A DNA stretch of 64,000 bases from Carassius auratus (GCF_003368295.1 NC_039263.1:5108269-5172268), one strand, 5' to 3'; counted from the stretch's first letter, positions 1 to 12,394 are shown. Notes: a model not told the origin generated them from the letters alone. Program-made: numbers and translations.

Positions 1-1480
1 CTTGCATGTCTCCTGACTGACTGCATTATGCTTAAGTACGGGAGTACTTAATGTTATATTCTCTTCTTCGCATAAAGCTATCGGATGGCTTCAGAAGACT
101 TGGAATGCAACATGGCTTGTTTGTAATACTTTTATACTGCTTTTTTATAGTCAGTTTTTGTAATAAGTACTGTACTTTTTACTTGCCTGATGTGTTTTAT
201 ATTGTTCTAAAGGGGTAGGTGCTTCAATTAAAGTATATATTTATTAGTGGTCGGCAGTTATCGTGCTGCGTTAATGCGAGATTCTTATCGGGCGATAAAA
301 AAAATATTGCCGTTAATCTATTCTCAAAGTTGGGTTGGGAGCTGGGTCTATACTAAGCGAGCGATGATGACTTTCACCTTGATATTTTATATAACCGACT
401 GGCTGAGGCCAGCCTAACGGACAGCGACACTGAACCGAGCTCTCTTCTGCGAAGTTCTCCTCAAAGTCCCTCCTACACCAGAACGAACAAATACAAATCG
501 CAGTTTGAAACAAACAACAAGATGTGAAAGAGCCCGATTCAGTACTCGCGGTGTTCTGGTGTTCAGGGCTCACGCAGAGAAGGCGTCTCGAGACGCTAAA
601 AATAAGCGTTTTCAAGTGTTTTGATCAAAACACTTGAACATCGAATTTGCTTATTTTTGCTCTAGTGCCGACAAATACATACAAAATATGTCAAAATATC
701 CACCTTGGAAATTATGCTCGAAAAAACTGTCAGTTATTTCTTAAGTGAAAGTAAACAGTTGAGGAAAAATGGGATGTGTATTATATTGGATGCGTTCATC
801 GCCTCTTAAAAGGACCGCGCCAAATTTAGCTACTGGCTGCTGTAATGTTAATCCAAGAAAATGAAAATGAAAATCACCCACTGCTCTTGACTACTTTGTA
901 GTTTTAACAGTCAAACCAAAAATTATTCAGACACCAGATATATTTTTTGATATATATATAGCAAAACTGTAATAATGTGAGAAATGTTGAAGGTGTCTGA
1001 ATAAATGTAGGTTTGATTGTATAGCCTATTTCATTGTCACATTGAAGACTATCCAGTGTTTTTTTACATTTAATTATTTAGTTTCTGTACCTTGACATCT
1101 ACAAACCTTAAACATTGTGTAACAACCTTAAACATTGTGTAAACAGCACAAATAAATAAAAATAAACGAACATACAAATTAGACAATTTCAAACAGGGCC
1201 CACAGGTGCAACCTTCACCGGGTCCCAGCTTGTGCAATGTGGAATAAGTTTACAGCTTTTTCAAGCAGGTTGTGATGCATTTTGGAAACAGGAGATGTAC
1301 ATTTCTAATGAACCATCTAGCTTGATAAACCCCTTCTCAAAGACTTACTGTTTGTCAATTTTATTTGGGTAACACACATATTCTGAATGCCGTCTGCAGA
1401 ATTCGAATGAGCCATTTTAATCGAGATTAATGTAGATTAATTTCAAGATCACAGTATGATTAATCTAGATAGAGATTACT
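1..1480. repeat. Repeat-rich segment, hAT-like and other dispersed fragments
   Basis: No gene is seen here. Bases 66-110 resemble part of a common teleost dispersed repeat (a segment around GGCTTCAGAAGACTTGGAAT), whose other half appears at 2147-2397. Bases 240-300 (GCGTTAATGCGAGATTC and neighbours) and 1410-1475 (repeated AGATTAAT / ATTAATCTAGAT, partly palindromic) look like pieces of a hAT-type non-autonomous element. On the minus strand 313-615 is open for 100 codons but matches no protein I recognise. A strong palindromic block lies at 583-661 and is listed separately. The repeat class is judged from memory of teleost repeats, not from a library search. Confidence 0.4.
583..661. repeat. 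Two adjacent perfect palindromes inside a larger hairpin
   Basis: Bases 583-596 (GCGTCTCGAGACGC) form a perfect 14-bp palindrome. Bases 612-637 form a perfect 26-bp palindrome centred on TGATCA, with half-arm TCAAGTGTTTTGA. The second palindrome is flanked by further inverted sequence: GCTAAAAATAAGC on the left (594-606) and GCTTATTTTTGC on the right (649-660). About 66 bases can therefore fold into one long, slightly bulged hairpin. This is seen directly in the sequence. A transposon terminus or cruciform origin is only inferred. Confidence 0.75.
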
Positions 1481-2080
1481 CACTATTAGAAAATACAGAC
1501 TTAGTTTCCACTGTTATGCTGATGATACTCAGCTATATTTCTCAACGAGACCAGATGAAACTTATAAATGATCTAAACTAAGAGAGTGTGTTAAAAATGT
1601 AAAAGATTGGATGACCAATAATTTATTAAATTCGGTTAAGACAGAGATATTAATTATTGGACCAAAAAAACAGTACACAGAATCTTGTAGATTACAATTT
1701 CCAACTAGACAGTTGTATTGTTACTTCCTCTACAGTCAAACATATGGGCAACTTGTCTTTTGAAAACCATATTTCCCATCTTACAAAAACTGCATTCTTC
1801 AAACTTAGAAACATTGCCAAGCTACGAAACATGTTACCTGTTTCTGATGCAGAAAAGCTAGTTCATGGATTCATGACCTCTAGACTGGACTATTGTAACA
1901 CACTTTTTCTAGGTGGTTTTCCTGCATCTTCAATAAACAAGCTACAGGTAGTCCAAAATGCAGCAGCTAGAGTCCTTACCAGGTCAAGAAAATATAATAA
2001 TATTACCCCAATTTTACAGTCTCTGCACTGGCTACCCATTAAGTTCCGTATCCGGTTACATCGAGTGATTCAGATACCAA
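1480..2080 (+). pseudogene. CR1/L2-like LINE reverse transcriptase fragment, broken
   Basis: This is the C-terminal part of a non-LTR retrotransposon reverse transcriptase. The catalytic YADD motif is encoded at 1515-1526, followed by TQLY. The frame then meets a TGA stop (1569-1571) and, near an A-run at about 1660, shifts into the frame of 1657-2109. That second frame carries the family's typical late motifs, including KLRNIAKLRNMLPVSDAEKL, SRLDYCN, NKLQVVQNAAARVLTRSRKY and LQSLHWLPIKFRI. A few residues between the STVK and LSFENH blocks appear deleted. The 5' end of the element and its 3' tail are missing, so this is a dead, truncated copy. The clade (CR1/L2-like) is inferred from motif wording. 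Confidence 0.85.
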
Positions 2081-2146
2081 TACACTGCAGTGAAGACAAT
2101 GCTGAATAAAGTCGTAGTTTTTGCTATTTTTGGACCAAAATGTATT

Positions 2147-2400
2147 TTCGATGCTTCAAAAAATTCTAACTGACCCTCTGATGTCACATGGACTACTTTG
2201 AATATGTTTTTATTACCTTTCTGGACACGGATAGTATAGAGTACACACTTTCAATGGAGGGACAGAAAGATCTTGGACTAAATCTAAAGTATCTTAAACT
2301 GTGTTCCGAAGATAAACAGAGGTCATACGGGTTTGGAACAACAGGAGGGTGAGTCATAAATGACAAAATTTTCCTTTTTGGGTGAACTAACCCTTTAACA
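2147..2400 (+). repeat. Dispersed teleost repeat ending in GGGTGAACTAACCCTTTAA
   Basis: The segment runs through ACTGACCCTCTGATGTCAC and CTTAAACTGTGTTCCGAAGA and ends in GGGTGAACTAACCCTTTAA. The same terminus recurs in this window: inverted at 12262-12394, and diverged at 24190-24392, 28740-28885 and 47375-47521. It is a high-copy non-autonomous repeat in fish genomes; the exact class is uncertain. It lies just downstream of the LINE remnant. Confidence 0.7.
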
Positions 2401-4497
2401 ACGCGCTAAAACGCGGGTGAACAAATATTCTGTTACATTATTTTACAGTAGCTAATCTCATTATAATATGACAGACTTGCCCTGCATATGTTGCAGTTCA
2501 CAGTATTTTCCTTTTCATAGTGTTTTCCAATAATATTTCAAGCAATTAAAAACCATCATGGTAACAGTGCACATCTGAAGTGTCTCTGCAGGAAATAATG
2601 CATAATTTTTTGGCTCTAAGATATCGGCCAAATTCTCTCATCAGTTCGATAACGATAAAGTTAACATTTATCGTCCAATACAGATATGGTGGCCGATATA
2701 TCGTGCATCCCCACTTTTTACATATTCCTGTCCGCAATTTAATTCACCCATTGTCCTTTTTACACACTGAGAAAAGACCTGTTTACTACCGTTATGAATA
2801 AATGTTGACAGGACTGTAACGAGGATGTAGCCTGTTCATTCAGTCATTCAATGAACAGAACGAATTTGTGTATAACGAGGTAAAAAAATTAGTAGGCCCA
2901 AAAGGTGCTCATGATTTACTTAAAGTGAGCAAACTAATTAGTAAATCATGCACATGATGTGCTTAAATTACCAAATGGTTCATGGATTTACTTTACACAA
3001 GGAGCCAGATTAGTAAATCATGCTGAGGTATTAGTAAATTGTAGGAATAAATTGTCAATTTGTGTTAATTTTCTGCATGTCATGTCCACTGTTCTATGGG
3101 AATCAAACATTTTCAGATCCCAAGAATGCATGATTCTGCCCTTAAACCAAAACATATAAAACATGTAATTACTTATTCGCATGGTTAATTAACTACTGAC
3201 AATGAGAGGGGCTGTGATGGTGCATTTGCCGACCCAGCGGTGGACAAGGCCCCAGGAGTTTCTATGGGAAAATATGAGACATTTAATAGCCCTTTTTTTT
3301 TTTTGCATATAACCAAAGCTCTCTGCATAGTACCGCAATCAATATCACACACTGCTATTATATCATCATCTGTAAACTGAATATAGAAATTGTACGTAAA
3401 CTCTAAACACGTCTTCACCACTGATGCCATTTTCTTCTCCACACAAAGCGAGCATTTGTGTGGGAGCAGTATAGACACCCGAGGTGGCCCTGCCACTACC
3501 GACAGCTCTACTGCTTCAAAATGGGCTGCACTAACAATGGGATTTCCTGCCCCCCCAGCCCCCAACTCAGCTACTCCTGTCAATCAGAAGGCTGCCATTT
3601 TAAAACTTCGTCCAGCCTGTCTGCTTTACATCCGTGCTTCAGCACAAGCCAGACGTGTGGCATCTTTTTCATCACTGCCTGTTTTTCCATTTCCTTTCGT
3701 TTTCTTCTTCCTTCATAAATAGGCCTTTGTTCTCTGGTCCTACATCTATTTTTATCCCACCATTTCCACGGGAAGAGTCATGCTGATGACGATGCTTGGG
3801 AGATTTGCTCCTGGTCACCATGGCAACACTATCAGAAGCTTGAGTCAAACAGGCTCATGCTCGCTGTCTCTCTAGAACATGCCTTGTTTTTTTTCTCCAT
3901 TCTCATTCTGCTTCAGCACCATTTTGATTCACTTAGATTTTATGTAATGTCATGATGCCATGCCATTCTCAAATGCTGTTTTTCGTTCATACTAGACTAA
4001 GTAGGATTCTCAAGACCCCAAACCACCCATCCCCCCCAAACATGCAAATCAAGCCATGTTGTTTTCATTCCCCTCATCCACCCCCTTTCTGCACCGGATT
4101 GAGCTGTCTTTACCTACTTGAACCAACTGGCGTGCTGTTGTAGAGTGAATAAGAGCCACCAGACTTGTTTTGTATGTTCTATTGGATGTATTATAGCAAA
4201 CACTGCTAGCAACCTTCCCAAAGGCCGGGTAATACAGCATGGCCAATGATAGCGTTGACACTCAACATTACCCTTACAACAACAAAAAAAAAACTTTTTT
4301 TTATTATATATTAACAATTAATAAATTAAATACATTGCTTCCTATATATATATATAGATAAATTGATAAATTGATAATTGATATATATCAGCTATGCAAA
4401 AAATAAAGTGAGATGTAAACACACACATAACGCCCCCCCCCCCACCCAATAAGTCTTAAAATGTAGTGCAATTTTTGTCTTCATTGCTTTATATGTA
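2401..4497. other. Intergenic, no gene recognised
   Basis: No coding gene is supported. Bases 2610-2720 (AGATATCGGCC through GGCCGATATATCGTGCATCC) resemble the end of a hAT-type repeat. Bases 2905-3030 contain short local duplications of ATTAGTAAATCATGC. Bases 3185-3600 are open in both directions for 110-132 codons and are relatively GC-rich, but neither frame resembles a known protein. A perfect RFX X-box at 3814-3827 is listed separately. Confidence 0.5.
3814..3827. promoter_or_regulatory. RFX X-box motif (sequence match)
   Basis: GTCACCATGGCAAC fits the RFX-family X-box consensus GTNRCC-N(0-3)-RGYAAC at every defined position. It lies about 32 kb upstream of the gabrb4 start codon, so any link to that gene is speculative. 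The match is read directly; function is inferred. Confidence 0.5.
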
Positions 4498-4610
<113 letters not shown>

Positions 4611-4763
4611 CATAAATGCTGAATGTATTATAGTATAATGAAAATAATTAAAATGGATACTTCTATGACTGCTTCACCAAACAGATCTGTGTAGCAAAAT
4701 AAATTTGTATTATTATTGTTATTATCATTATCATTGGAATTAATGGAATTTTGGTAATTGTAT

Positions 4764-4960
4764 ATACACTGATAAGCCACAACATTAAAACCTTCTTTTG
4801 CAGGTCCCCCTCGTGCAGCAAAAACCGCTCTGATGCATTGAGGCATGAATTCCACAAGACACCCGAATGAGTCCTGTGGTCTCTGGCACCATGACTTTAG
4901 TAGCAGGTACTTTAAGTCCTTAAAGTTGTGAGGTGGAGAATCTTGTGCCTATTGTAAGCT
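4764..4960. repeat. Dispersed repeat fragment (CACTGATAAGCCACAACATTAA type)
   Basis: The segment starts TATACACTGATAAGCCACAA, a wording I associate with a high-copy teleost repeat, followed by CAGGTCCCCCTCGTGCAGCA. Only part of the element is present. The class was not determined. Confidence 0.5.
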
Positions 4961-4978
4961 ATTTTGACCGTGGAGGGA

Positions 4979-5333
4979 TCTTGCTGACAAATTTTGGATT
5001 AATTGTAAAGGTCTGATAGAACTGGCTGTAAGTCCTGCCAAGAGAGCATTGCAATAGTCCAGCCTGGACAGAACAAGAGCTTGAACAAGGAGTTCAAGCA
5101 TGTTGCAGCATGTTCCGAAAGAAAGGGCCTGATCTTCTTAATGTTGAATAAAGCAAATCTGCAGGACCGGACAGTTTTAGCAATGTGGTCTGAGAAAGTC
5201 AGATGATCATCAATCGTAACTCCTAAGTTTCTGGCTGTTTTTGAAGGAGTTCTTGTTGATGTGCCTAACTGGATGGTGAAATTGTGATGAAACAATGGTT
5301 TTGCTGGAACCACAAGCAGTTATTTCTTGGCAA
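4979..5333 (-). pseudogene. Second LINE reverse transcriptase fragment, minus strand, frameshifted
   Basis: On the minus strand the segment encodes a stretch with SKTARNLGVTIDDHLTFSDH and RSCRFALFNIKKIRPFLSEH. After a frameshift near 5095 it continues in another frame as LVQALVLSRLDYCNALLAGL and then SIRPLQLIQN. These are standard late motifs of CR1/L2-like LINE reverse transcriptases. Both ends are truncated. The 32-bp minisatellite begins about 75 bp beyond its upstream end. It is a different subfamily from the copy at 1480-2080. Confidence 0.82.
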
Positions 5334-5408
5334 GGTTGAGTCGAAAGTGATGGTCCTTCATCCAGCAAGAAATGTCTGTTAGACAAGCTGAGATGCGAGG
5401 AGCTATCC

Positions 5409-6335
5409 TCGGCTCCACCTCATGATCACTTCTGCACAGACTCTGGCTCCAGAGGAATCACTACTACTGTATGTAGACTCAGGCTCAAAATGAATCACTC
5501 TTTTGCAGAATCAGGCTCCAAATGAACCACTACTGCACAGACACTGGCTCCAAATGAATCACTACTGTACAGACTCAAACTCCAAATGAATCTCTATTGC
5601 ACAGAATCTGGATCCAAATGAGTCTCTACTGTCCACACTCGGGCTCCAAATGAATCACTACTGTGTAGACTCAAGCTCCAAATGAATCACTACTGCGCAG
5701 AATCTGGCTCTAAATGATTTACGACTGTGCAAATTCAAGCTCCAAATGAATGTTCAGACTCCGGCTCCAAATGAATCACTTTTGTGCAGACTCAAGCTCC
5801 AAATGAATCACTACTGCACAGACTCAAGCTCCAAATGAATCACAATTGCAAATAACCGGGCTCCAAATGAATCACTACTGTGTAAACTCGGGCTCCAAAT
5901 GAATCACTACTACACAGACTCGAGCTCCTAATTAATTAATACTGTGCAGACTCGGGCTCCAAATGAATCACGACTGTGCAGACTAAAACTCCAAATTAAT
6001 CACTATTGTGCAGACTCAGGCTCCAAATGAATGCACAGACTAGGGCTCAAAAAGGAACACTATTATGCAGACTCGAGCTCCAAATGAATGCACAGACTCA
6101 GGCTCCAAATGAATCACTAATGCGCAGACTCAAGCTCCAAGTGAATCACAACTACACAGACCCGGGCTTGAAATGAATCACTACTGCACTGACTCAGGCT
6201 CCAAATGAATCACTGCTGCGGATACTCAAGCTCCAAGTGAATCACAACTGCATTGACTCAATCTCTAAATTAATCACTACTGCTCAGACTCAGGCTCCTA
6301 ATGAATCACTACAGTGCAGACTTGGGTTCCAAATG
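5409..6335. repeat. Degenerate 32-bp minisatellite, array 1
   Basis: About 30 head-to-tail copies of a unit of about 32 bp are present. The unit can be read as CAGACTC, a variable base or two, GGCTCCAAATGAATCACT, then (A/T)CTGYGY. Copies differ by many substitutions and some are shortened to about 20 bp (for example around 5745-5765 and 6030-6050), so the array is old. The same unit forms a younger array at 48717-49260. There is no sustained reading frame, because 32 is not a multiple of 3 and stops recur. Confidence 0.95.
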
Positions 6336-8154
6336 TCAGCCAAAGTCAAACACACTTGCAGTTAGAGCACATGGCAAAGGAGCTAGCAGCAAATGTCATG
6401 TGCTTACAATTCAATATGGAGCATGAGATTCTAGATCCCAACACCAAAACCAAATGTGAAACAAAGAAAAGAGCACACATCCAAAGGAGATATATCAAGA
6501 CCAAACAATGTGGGTGCCAGAATCCAGTCATATAACACAACTTTAAAACATCCTGACACTCTCATACCTTACTCACATCCAATCCCTACAAACATTTAAC
6601 CAGATTTTCTTCATGTGTACATAATCTAAAAAGATGCAAATAGCTAAAGCAGCAAAACACAGCTAAAGCAGGCTATAAAGCTACAAAAAACACACAGGCC
6701 CATTTACTCAATGGTACGAAAGCAGTCATGCATCTCTACAGCAGGCTTCACAATTGAGGCGATCAGCAGTGAGATCTTGTGTTAGCAGTTTAACAGGAAG
6801 GTTTTACTGCTCCTCCGGAGATGCTAAACGTTGTCCCCTACTGGTGTCCTTCCTGTTTTCACAGTGTTCAGCTTCTCCTCCCAGCTTCACCTGCCAGGCG
6901 GGACAACTGTGCTGGTAATAGCTTCACCTGCTAAAGCTGTCCCATCGCCAGCATGCCCCATGGTGCATTGCACCACACGTGACCTACAGCTTAACTGAAT
7001 TCAATACATATGCTGCACTCAAATTAGTTACAAAGGGCCAGCTTAAAGGCTGTTCAGGCAGACCTGGGCATTGTATAAGCGAACTTGCATTACTTGTATT
7101 AGTTAATGTTTTGTAATCAGAAGGTCGTACAAGGTTGGTTACTAAAATTATATATATTTCTGTAAGCTCTAAAGGACTTTTTTATATATCACTGAAAGGA
7201 AAGTATTACATTTTGTTGGAGGCCATAAAGAGGACTGAAAGTGTTCCTGGTGGTCTGTCTGAAATATTGAGATATTATATTGCAGTTAGCTGAGAAACGT
7301 CAATTAATTTGCACGGTGATTTTTACTGATTTTGGACGAGAATAAAATCACAAAATAAGCTTGAAAAACATACAGTACATTTACCAAACCTGCCCATGCA
7401 ATTAGTTTTGTCTAAATAGAATCCTACAATACACACAAAAACATTACTATAACTTGTTATTAACACTTTATTCGACATTGTATAACAAGGCTAATCTGCT
7501 AATCTCATTTGTTTAGTGTTATGGTGAAACTAATGTTAGGGTGAAACTGACTTTCAAAGCAACACCACAAACACAGAGATGGCTTCTCTCTATTAAGCTA
7601 TTCTCAACAGAGCAACCACTCCAGCAAAAACCAGTGATTAAGCTTTGATTAGAGTGATTACAGCCCAATTTGATCAGTTAGCACATCACAATTGTGTTGA
7701 ATCTATTTCAGCTTTTCCTCTGCTGCAGGACCAGCTGGTCAGAGAAGAAGCCCTCTCCGGGTCTCTGAAGACAAAGCACAAGTTATTAGCAAATAACCGC
7801 CGAGATCTCATTGCAATCAAAAGACTTTACCTCTACAATATACACTTCCAGCAGCCTTTATATTTAGGGTCTTCTTATAATATTACAGATACACAGTTAA
7901 TGTTACAGTGCTTATATTTGAAGACAGCTCATCAAATCTGTTGAAAATTAAACATGCTTTTGACAGAAGATGACCTATCTGGTAATTTAATCAAACACTT
8001 TTCTAGAACTCTGCACATTAGTTAGGGTTAAGAGAGCATATTTTAACATTAAAGGGAAATTCTGTCAACATTTAAAATGATATTCCCGTTCTCAGTTACT
8101 CATAGGCCTTTTTGTTGTTGTTGTATTATACAAAAGAGAAGATTCAAAGAATGG
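6336..8154. other. Intergenic, no gene recognised
   Basis: Sequence of ordinary composition. The longest open frames (72-99 codons near 6314 and 7645) start within or beside repeats and resemble nothing known. No RNA gene or clear repeat was recognised. Confidence 0.5.
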
Positions 8155-8556
8155 TCATGTAACGATGTAAACGTGAAGTGTAAAGCACATGGCGTAGGTG
8201 CACTCAGGGCGTGTCCAAATCCACTTTTGCTATTTTAACAATGGAAAAATGCGCGTTGTGCACCCGCCTATACTAACACGCTCTTTAAATAACAAAGAAA
8301 AAAACATTTCACCAAACTTTAGACCAGGTTTGAGTTGGTCTATGGCACAGTCTATTTTTAGCTCCTTAAAATAGCATTGCGCCAGCAATGAGCCTGCACA
8401 CACCTGTTTTTAAGACCGAAAAAATTTGCGCAAATGCATTCGATAATTAAGCAATGTGGCGCTGGATGGAAAAAAGCGTACGTCACGGACTGAAACTAGA
8501 AAACACACTTGTGCAACGCATTGCGTCATATTGTGCTGGGTGTATTATAGGGCCCA
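8155..8556 (-). repeat. MITE with AGGGCCCTAT terminus, copy 1 (short)
   Basis: The segment contains GGCGTGTCCAAATCCACTTT, TAGACCAGGTTTGAGTTGG and a terminus reading TGTATTATAGGGCCC at 8541-8555. It is the reverse complement of parts of the larger element at 60643-61435, so both belong to one non-autonomous DNA-transposon family. The outer end near 8160 is degenerate. The terminus type is common in teleosts; the superfamily is not certain. Confidence 0.8.
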
Positions 8557-10990
8557 AAGTCTTCTTAATTAGGTCAAAAAGTACTTTATAGGTCAATTAA
8601 TTTGACGTAATATACTTAATCATTATGGATTTTAATATATTCTATATTAAATAATATTATTAAATAATGAATTATATTTAAGCTACAATACATTTTCATT
8701 TAATTGTAACTAACATCTAATTAAGTGTCCAAAACATTATATTCAACACGTCAGCATTTTAAAGTATACTGTTACCATAATAAGTACTGTTTCTAAGTAT
8801 GCTAAAGTTACATTATTTCCACAAGTTTTTTCTTTAATTAAAATCTGCAAGAGAGATACTAAGTCAGAATCCACTTCCTGCCTGAAACCAAAGATACAAC
8901 TGTCCTTCCTCTGCCTCAAAGCTATCATTTGTACGCCACATTCACACTTCTAAGTAAATCCATTCAGTAAAAAGAGGCCAGGACCTTGGCATCGGTCCTT
9001 TACCCTACACTACAGTAATATGCTGCGGACATAAGCCAGTCACTCGAGCGTGTTGGCACCTACTCACTCGCCCGTCTGTCTTCCCACCTCTACATCACGC
9101 CGCCCCCCACCGAAGCAGCCAGCCACGGACGCCTCGCTCAGGAGGATTCTGTATGCGTCGACACAATCTCCTAGAGTGTTTCTCTTGCGAATAATAATAC
9201 AGATGATCTAATGCACAGGAGTGGCGTGAGGGGCATGACCTCACCGCAGACAGAGTGACAAGTAGGCAATCTGCAACAGATGTTCCAGGTCACGTGCCAT
9301 TGAAATACTGCCTGATCAATAATGGCAATAAGAGGTAATGGTGAGGGGGGCTGCCTATAGGCAGGCTCGATGGCCTCCCAATGCTGAGGGCAGAGGAACG
9401 ACTCACATAAATCAATCTTGTCATTCAGGTTGGGCCGTCTCTGTGAATCTTTGGTAATCTGGAGATGAGGCAGGTGGGGTTGTCCACCCCCATGGTGGAG
9501 TGATGTGTTTGCGCATGTGGGATGAAGCTACCAGGAAGTGCCTCTTGAAGGAGAAAGAGAAATCATGCCGAACTACATGAAGCAAGATGACTAGGAGCAT
9601 GGTGCTTACTCTCAGAAATTCCAATGCATTATATATCTGCTGTAATTGCATATTTATGACGTTACAGCCTCACTATATGAGCGTCAACACAGTGTGGTGC
9701 ATATTCATGCATGTGTCTTAATAGTACAACCAAGCATTTAATCTGACCTGGTTACAGCTTGGCTGTCTCTTTTTCTACATCAAAGGTATATTGTGTACAC
9801 AAAGGTCTTAAAGCTATTGACTATTCTTGGTCCCGTGATGTTTTTAAATAATTTCTCTCTTTGTTTGAAAAAGTCCAACATGTCAGTCTCTAGTCGAGGA
9901 ATGGTGTGCACTTGGGGCAGGACTCATACTTGTTCATACTTAGGTCTAGGGATTTGAACAACCCCCTAACTCTTTGTATTAAACTTTGGAGTGCAACTCT
10001 TTCAATAACTTTAATTCTCATGGTTTGTTGATAAAAAAAAAAAAAAAAAAACTTTTAAAAAGATAAATGGGTGAAAAAAATAATTAAAAGAGGGATCGTG
10101 GGCAAAACTAGTAACCAGAATATCTACGTATAGGGTTGGGTGAGGGCTTTTTGTTGACTGTAGCAACCCACTAAGAATGTCCAGAAAAATTCAGTTATAT
10201 TTGTAGTTCCATTTTGGAGTTGCTAATAGCGCAGAAAGTGTTCACAACAGCAATAAACACTGTGAAAGTAAGAGCTCTTATTTATGCACCATGCTAAGAA
10301 TGTTAAAGTCCCTTGATATTAGACACATGCTACAGTATATACTCCATAAACCTCATTCTTTTACATTTAGCATGTCCGTTTACTTTCGACTCTTGTTCTC
10401 TGGAAACCAAAGTGGTGATGTAAGACATATGACAGAATCACTAGACCGATATACATCGCTCGCTACCCCGGGAAGAGCTGTGCATGCTTCATTGCCTAGT
10501 TAGTTCCTCTCTGTAAGCTGGGATCCTGTACAGTTGTAACCTTCAGATCTTTGAACATGATGGATGCTGGGACATGGGGGTGGGGGTTGGTGGGTTTGTG
10601 TCCGCTGTGTGAGAAACTGGGAGATGATTTACTGAGTTCTGATGCCCTCTATCTGAAGAGAGACTAGACCCAGAGTGTCTGTTTATGAACCTACGTGAGT
10701 CAGTGTGGAATACTGCACATTTTTGATGATGATGGTGTTCTGGGTGGACCAAGGACTTATGACGGTCAGCGAAATTTGCCTCTCTCTCGCTCTTTCTCTC
10801 TTAATGAATTGAACCGATCTGGTTCTCAAGTTGCACTTACTGACTCAATGATCACGGCAGTTTACAGCTCACTGGAGGGAAGGATTACCAGTGGACTGAA
10901 AAAGACAAGAGCTAATGTAGCAAAATGTAAACCAAAGGATGTGTATTAGTTCAGAAATGAATAGTAATAGTTTTTTTTTTTTTTTTTTTG

Positions 10991-11036
<46 letters not shown>

Positions 11037-11785
11037 AATTTTGAGCTGTCATGATTTATGACGGTGAATGTAGTTTTGTAGTACAAGACCATTGCGACAT
11101 AATCCATATAAATAAGTACTATTTTGGCAAGGTTTGTAAGTAATTTTTTACAGCATCAAAATACATACTAAAATATATGTAGTAATTGCAATAATTCCGA
11201 CTGGCTTCCAAAGGCTCCATAACCCTCAAGTTTTGCCTAAGGAATTATTTCTGCACAGCAAGTGCCTGCTATAATTAGTAACTGATAGACTCATGCAATG
11301 CTTCATATATGGAACCAGATTTTCTATTTAATGTGTATGCCATGACACACAGCCATAAATAATGTAAATCACTGGGATGAAACCACATATAAAAGTAAAG
11401 GATTTTTTTCTTTATGTATTTATCACTACTGTGATCTCATGTATTTCACCATTTAATTTCAAGTTTAAAGAAAGTGAACAATCATGTGATATGCTACTGT
11501 ACTAAGAATTCCAAATGTGAACACACAAAGAGATGTGTGCTATTACATATGTTTGTATGCATCTGTCTGTGATCTTAAACAAGGGCACAACTCTGACCTC
11601 TGGTCTTCAAAGTAACCTCTACTGGGAAATCAATCAAGCTTGTGTTCATACTGTATGCTTGTTCAAGAGATAGCAGAGTGACAGATAAACCCCAAGACAA
11701 ACTCCTCGCAAATGATCCTGTCCATTTTTTTTTCTCCCAAGTTAGTTACATGAAAAGTAACACATGTCCAAAACATAAGGTATAT
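8557..11785. other. Intergenic, no gene recognised
   Basis: No supported gene. Bases 8980-9500 are GC-richer and free of obvious repeats, so they could hold conserved non-coding sequence. Short A-run at 10032-10050 and a large T-run at 10971-11034 (listed). A minus-strand open frame at 9421-9651 and plus-strand frames at 10291-10949 show no recognisable domain. Confidence 0.45.
10971..11034. repeat. Poly(T) tract interrupted once
   Basis: Nineteen T, then GCAAA, then about 40 T. The long homopolymer could be the A-tail of a minus-strand retroposed element, but no body was recognised beside it. Confidence 0.9.
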
Positions 11786-12080
11786 CAGTAACACTTTACT
11801 TGATGTATGTATATTGCATTATAAAAGTAGTTTTGATGCATTTATTATGCCTAGTAATGCACCTCATAATGCATTGTACAATCTCATGAATAATTGTAAC
11901 CACACTTAATACAATACTGAACACTTATCAATTTATTGTTACACCATGCATTTTAAATGTAGTTATAATAATTTATAACAAAATATAATGTATTGCAGCA
12001 CATTATGAATAAATATAATGCATTTAACCCTTTAATAACCCTTTATAATGCATTATACATAAAGGCTTGAAGTGTTACTA
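11786..12080. repeat. MITE with GTAACACTTTA ends
   Basis: The left end reads CAGTAACACTTTACTTGATG and the right end AGGCTTGAAGTGTTACTA, so the ends are inverted copies of TAGTAACACTT. The interior is AT-rich with repeated TAATGCATT words. This is a typical structure for a short teleost MITE of about 295 bp. Confidence 0.7.
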
Positions 12081-12261
12081 CTTTATTTTTACCTCACATT
12101 ACAGCAAAAACAAATTAAAAAAAAATTAATAAAAAAAATAATAATACAAAATTAATAAATACATAACATTTATTTAATTATATGCTTGTTTGCTTGAAAT
12201 ATGGCAAATGTGTGGCAAACAACAAGTGTGTAATATAAAAGGTATGATATAAATGCAAGAC

Positions 12262-12394
12262 CTTAAAGTGTTAGTTCACCCAAAAAGGAAAATGATGTCA
12301 TTAATGACTCACCCTCATGTCGTTCTAAACCCGTAAGACATCCATTCATCTTCGGAACACAGTTTAAGGTTTTTGGGTTAACTAACACTTTAAG
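12262..12394. repeat. Foldback MITE with about 23-bp inverted ends
   Basis: The left end CTTAAAGTGTTAGTTCACCC matches the inverse of the right end GGGTTAACTAACACTTTAAG with one mismatch over 20 bp. The interior (CTCACCCTCATGTCGTTCTA, ATCTTCGGAACACAGTTTAA) is the reverse complement of the repeat at 2147-2400, so this is a small 133-bp member of that family with both termini present. Confidence 0.8.

Noticed and set aside
3185..3722. Overlapping open frames of 132 (minus) and 110 (plus) codons
   Set aside because: Both strands are open over the same GC-richer stretch, which suggests chance. No recognisable motifs and no splice structure.
5409..6335. CRISPR array
   Set aside because: Units are tandem with no unique spacers and the host is a vertebrate; it is a minisatellite.
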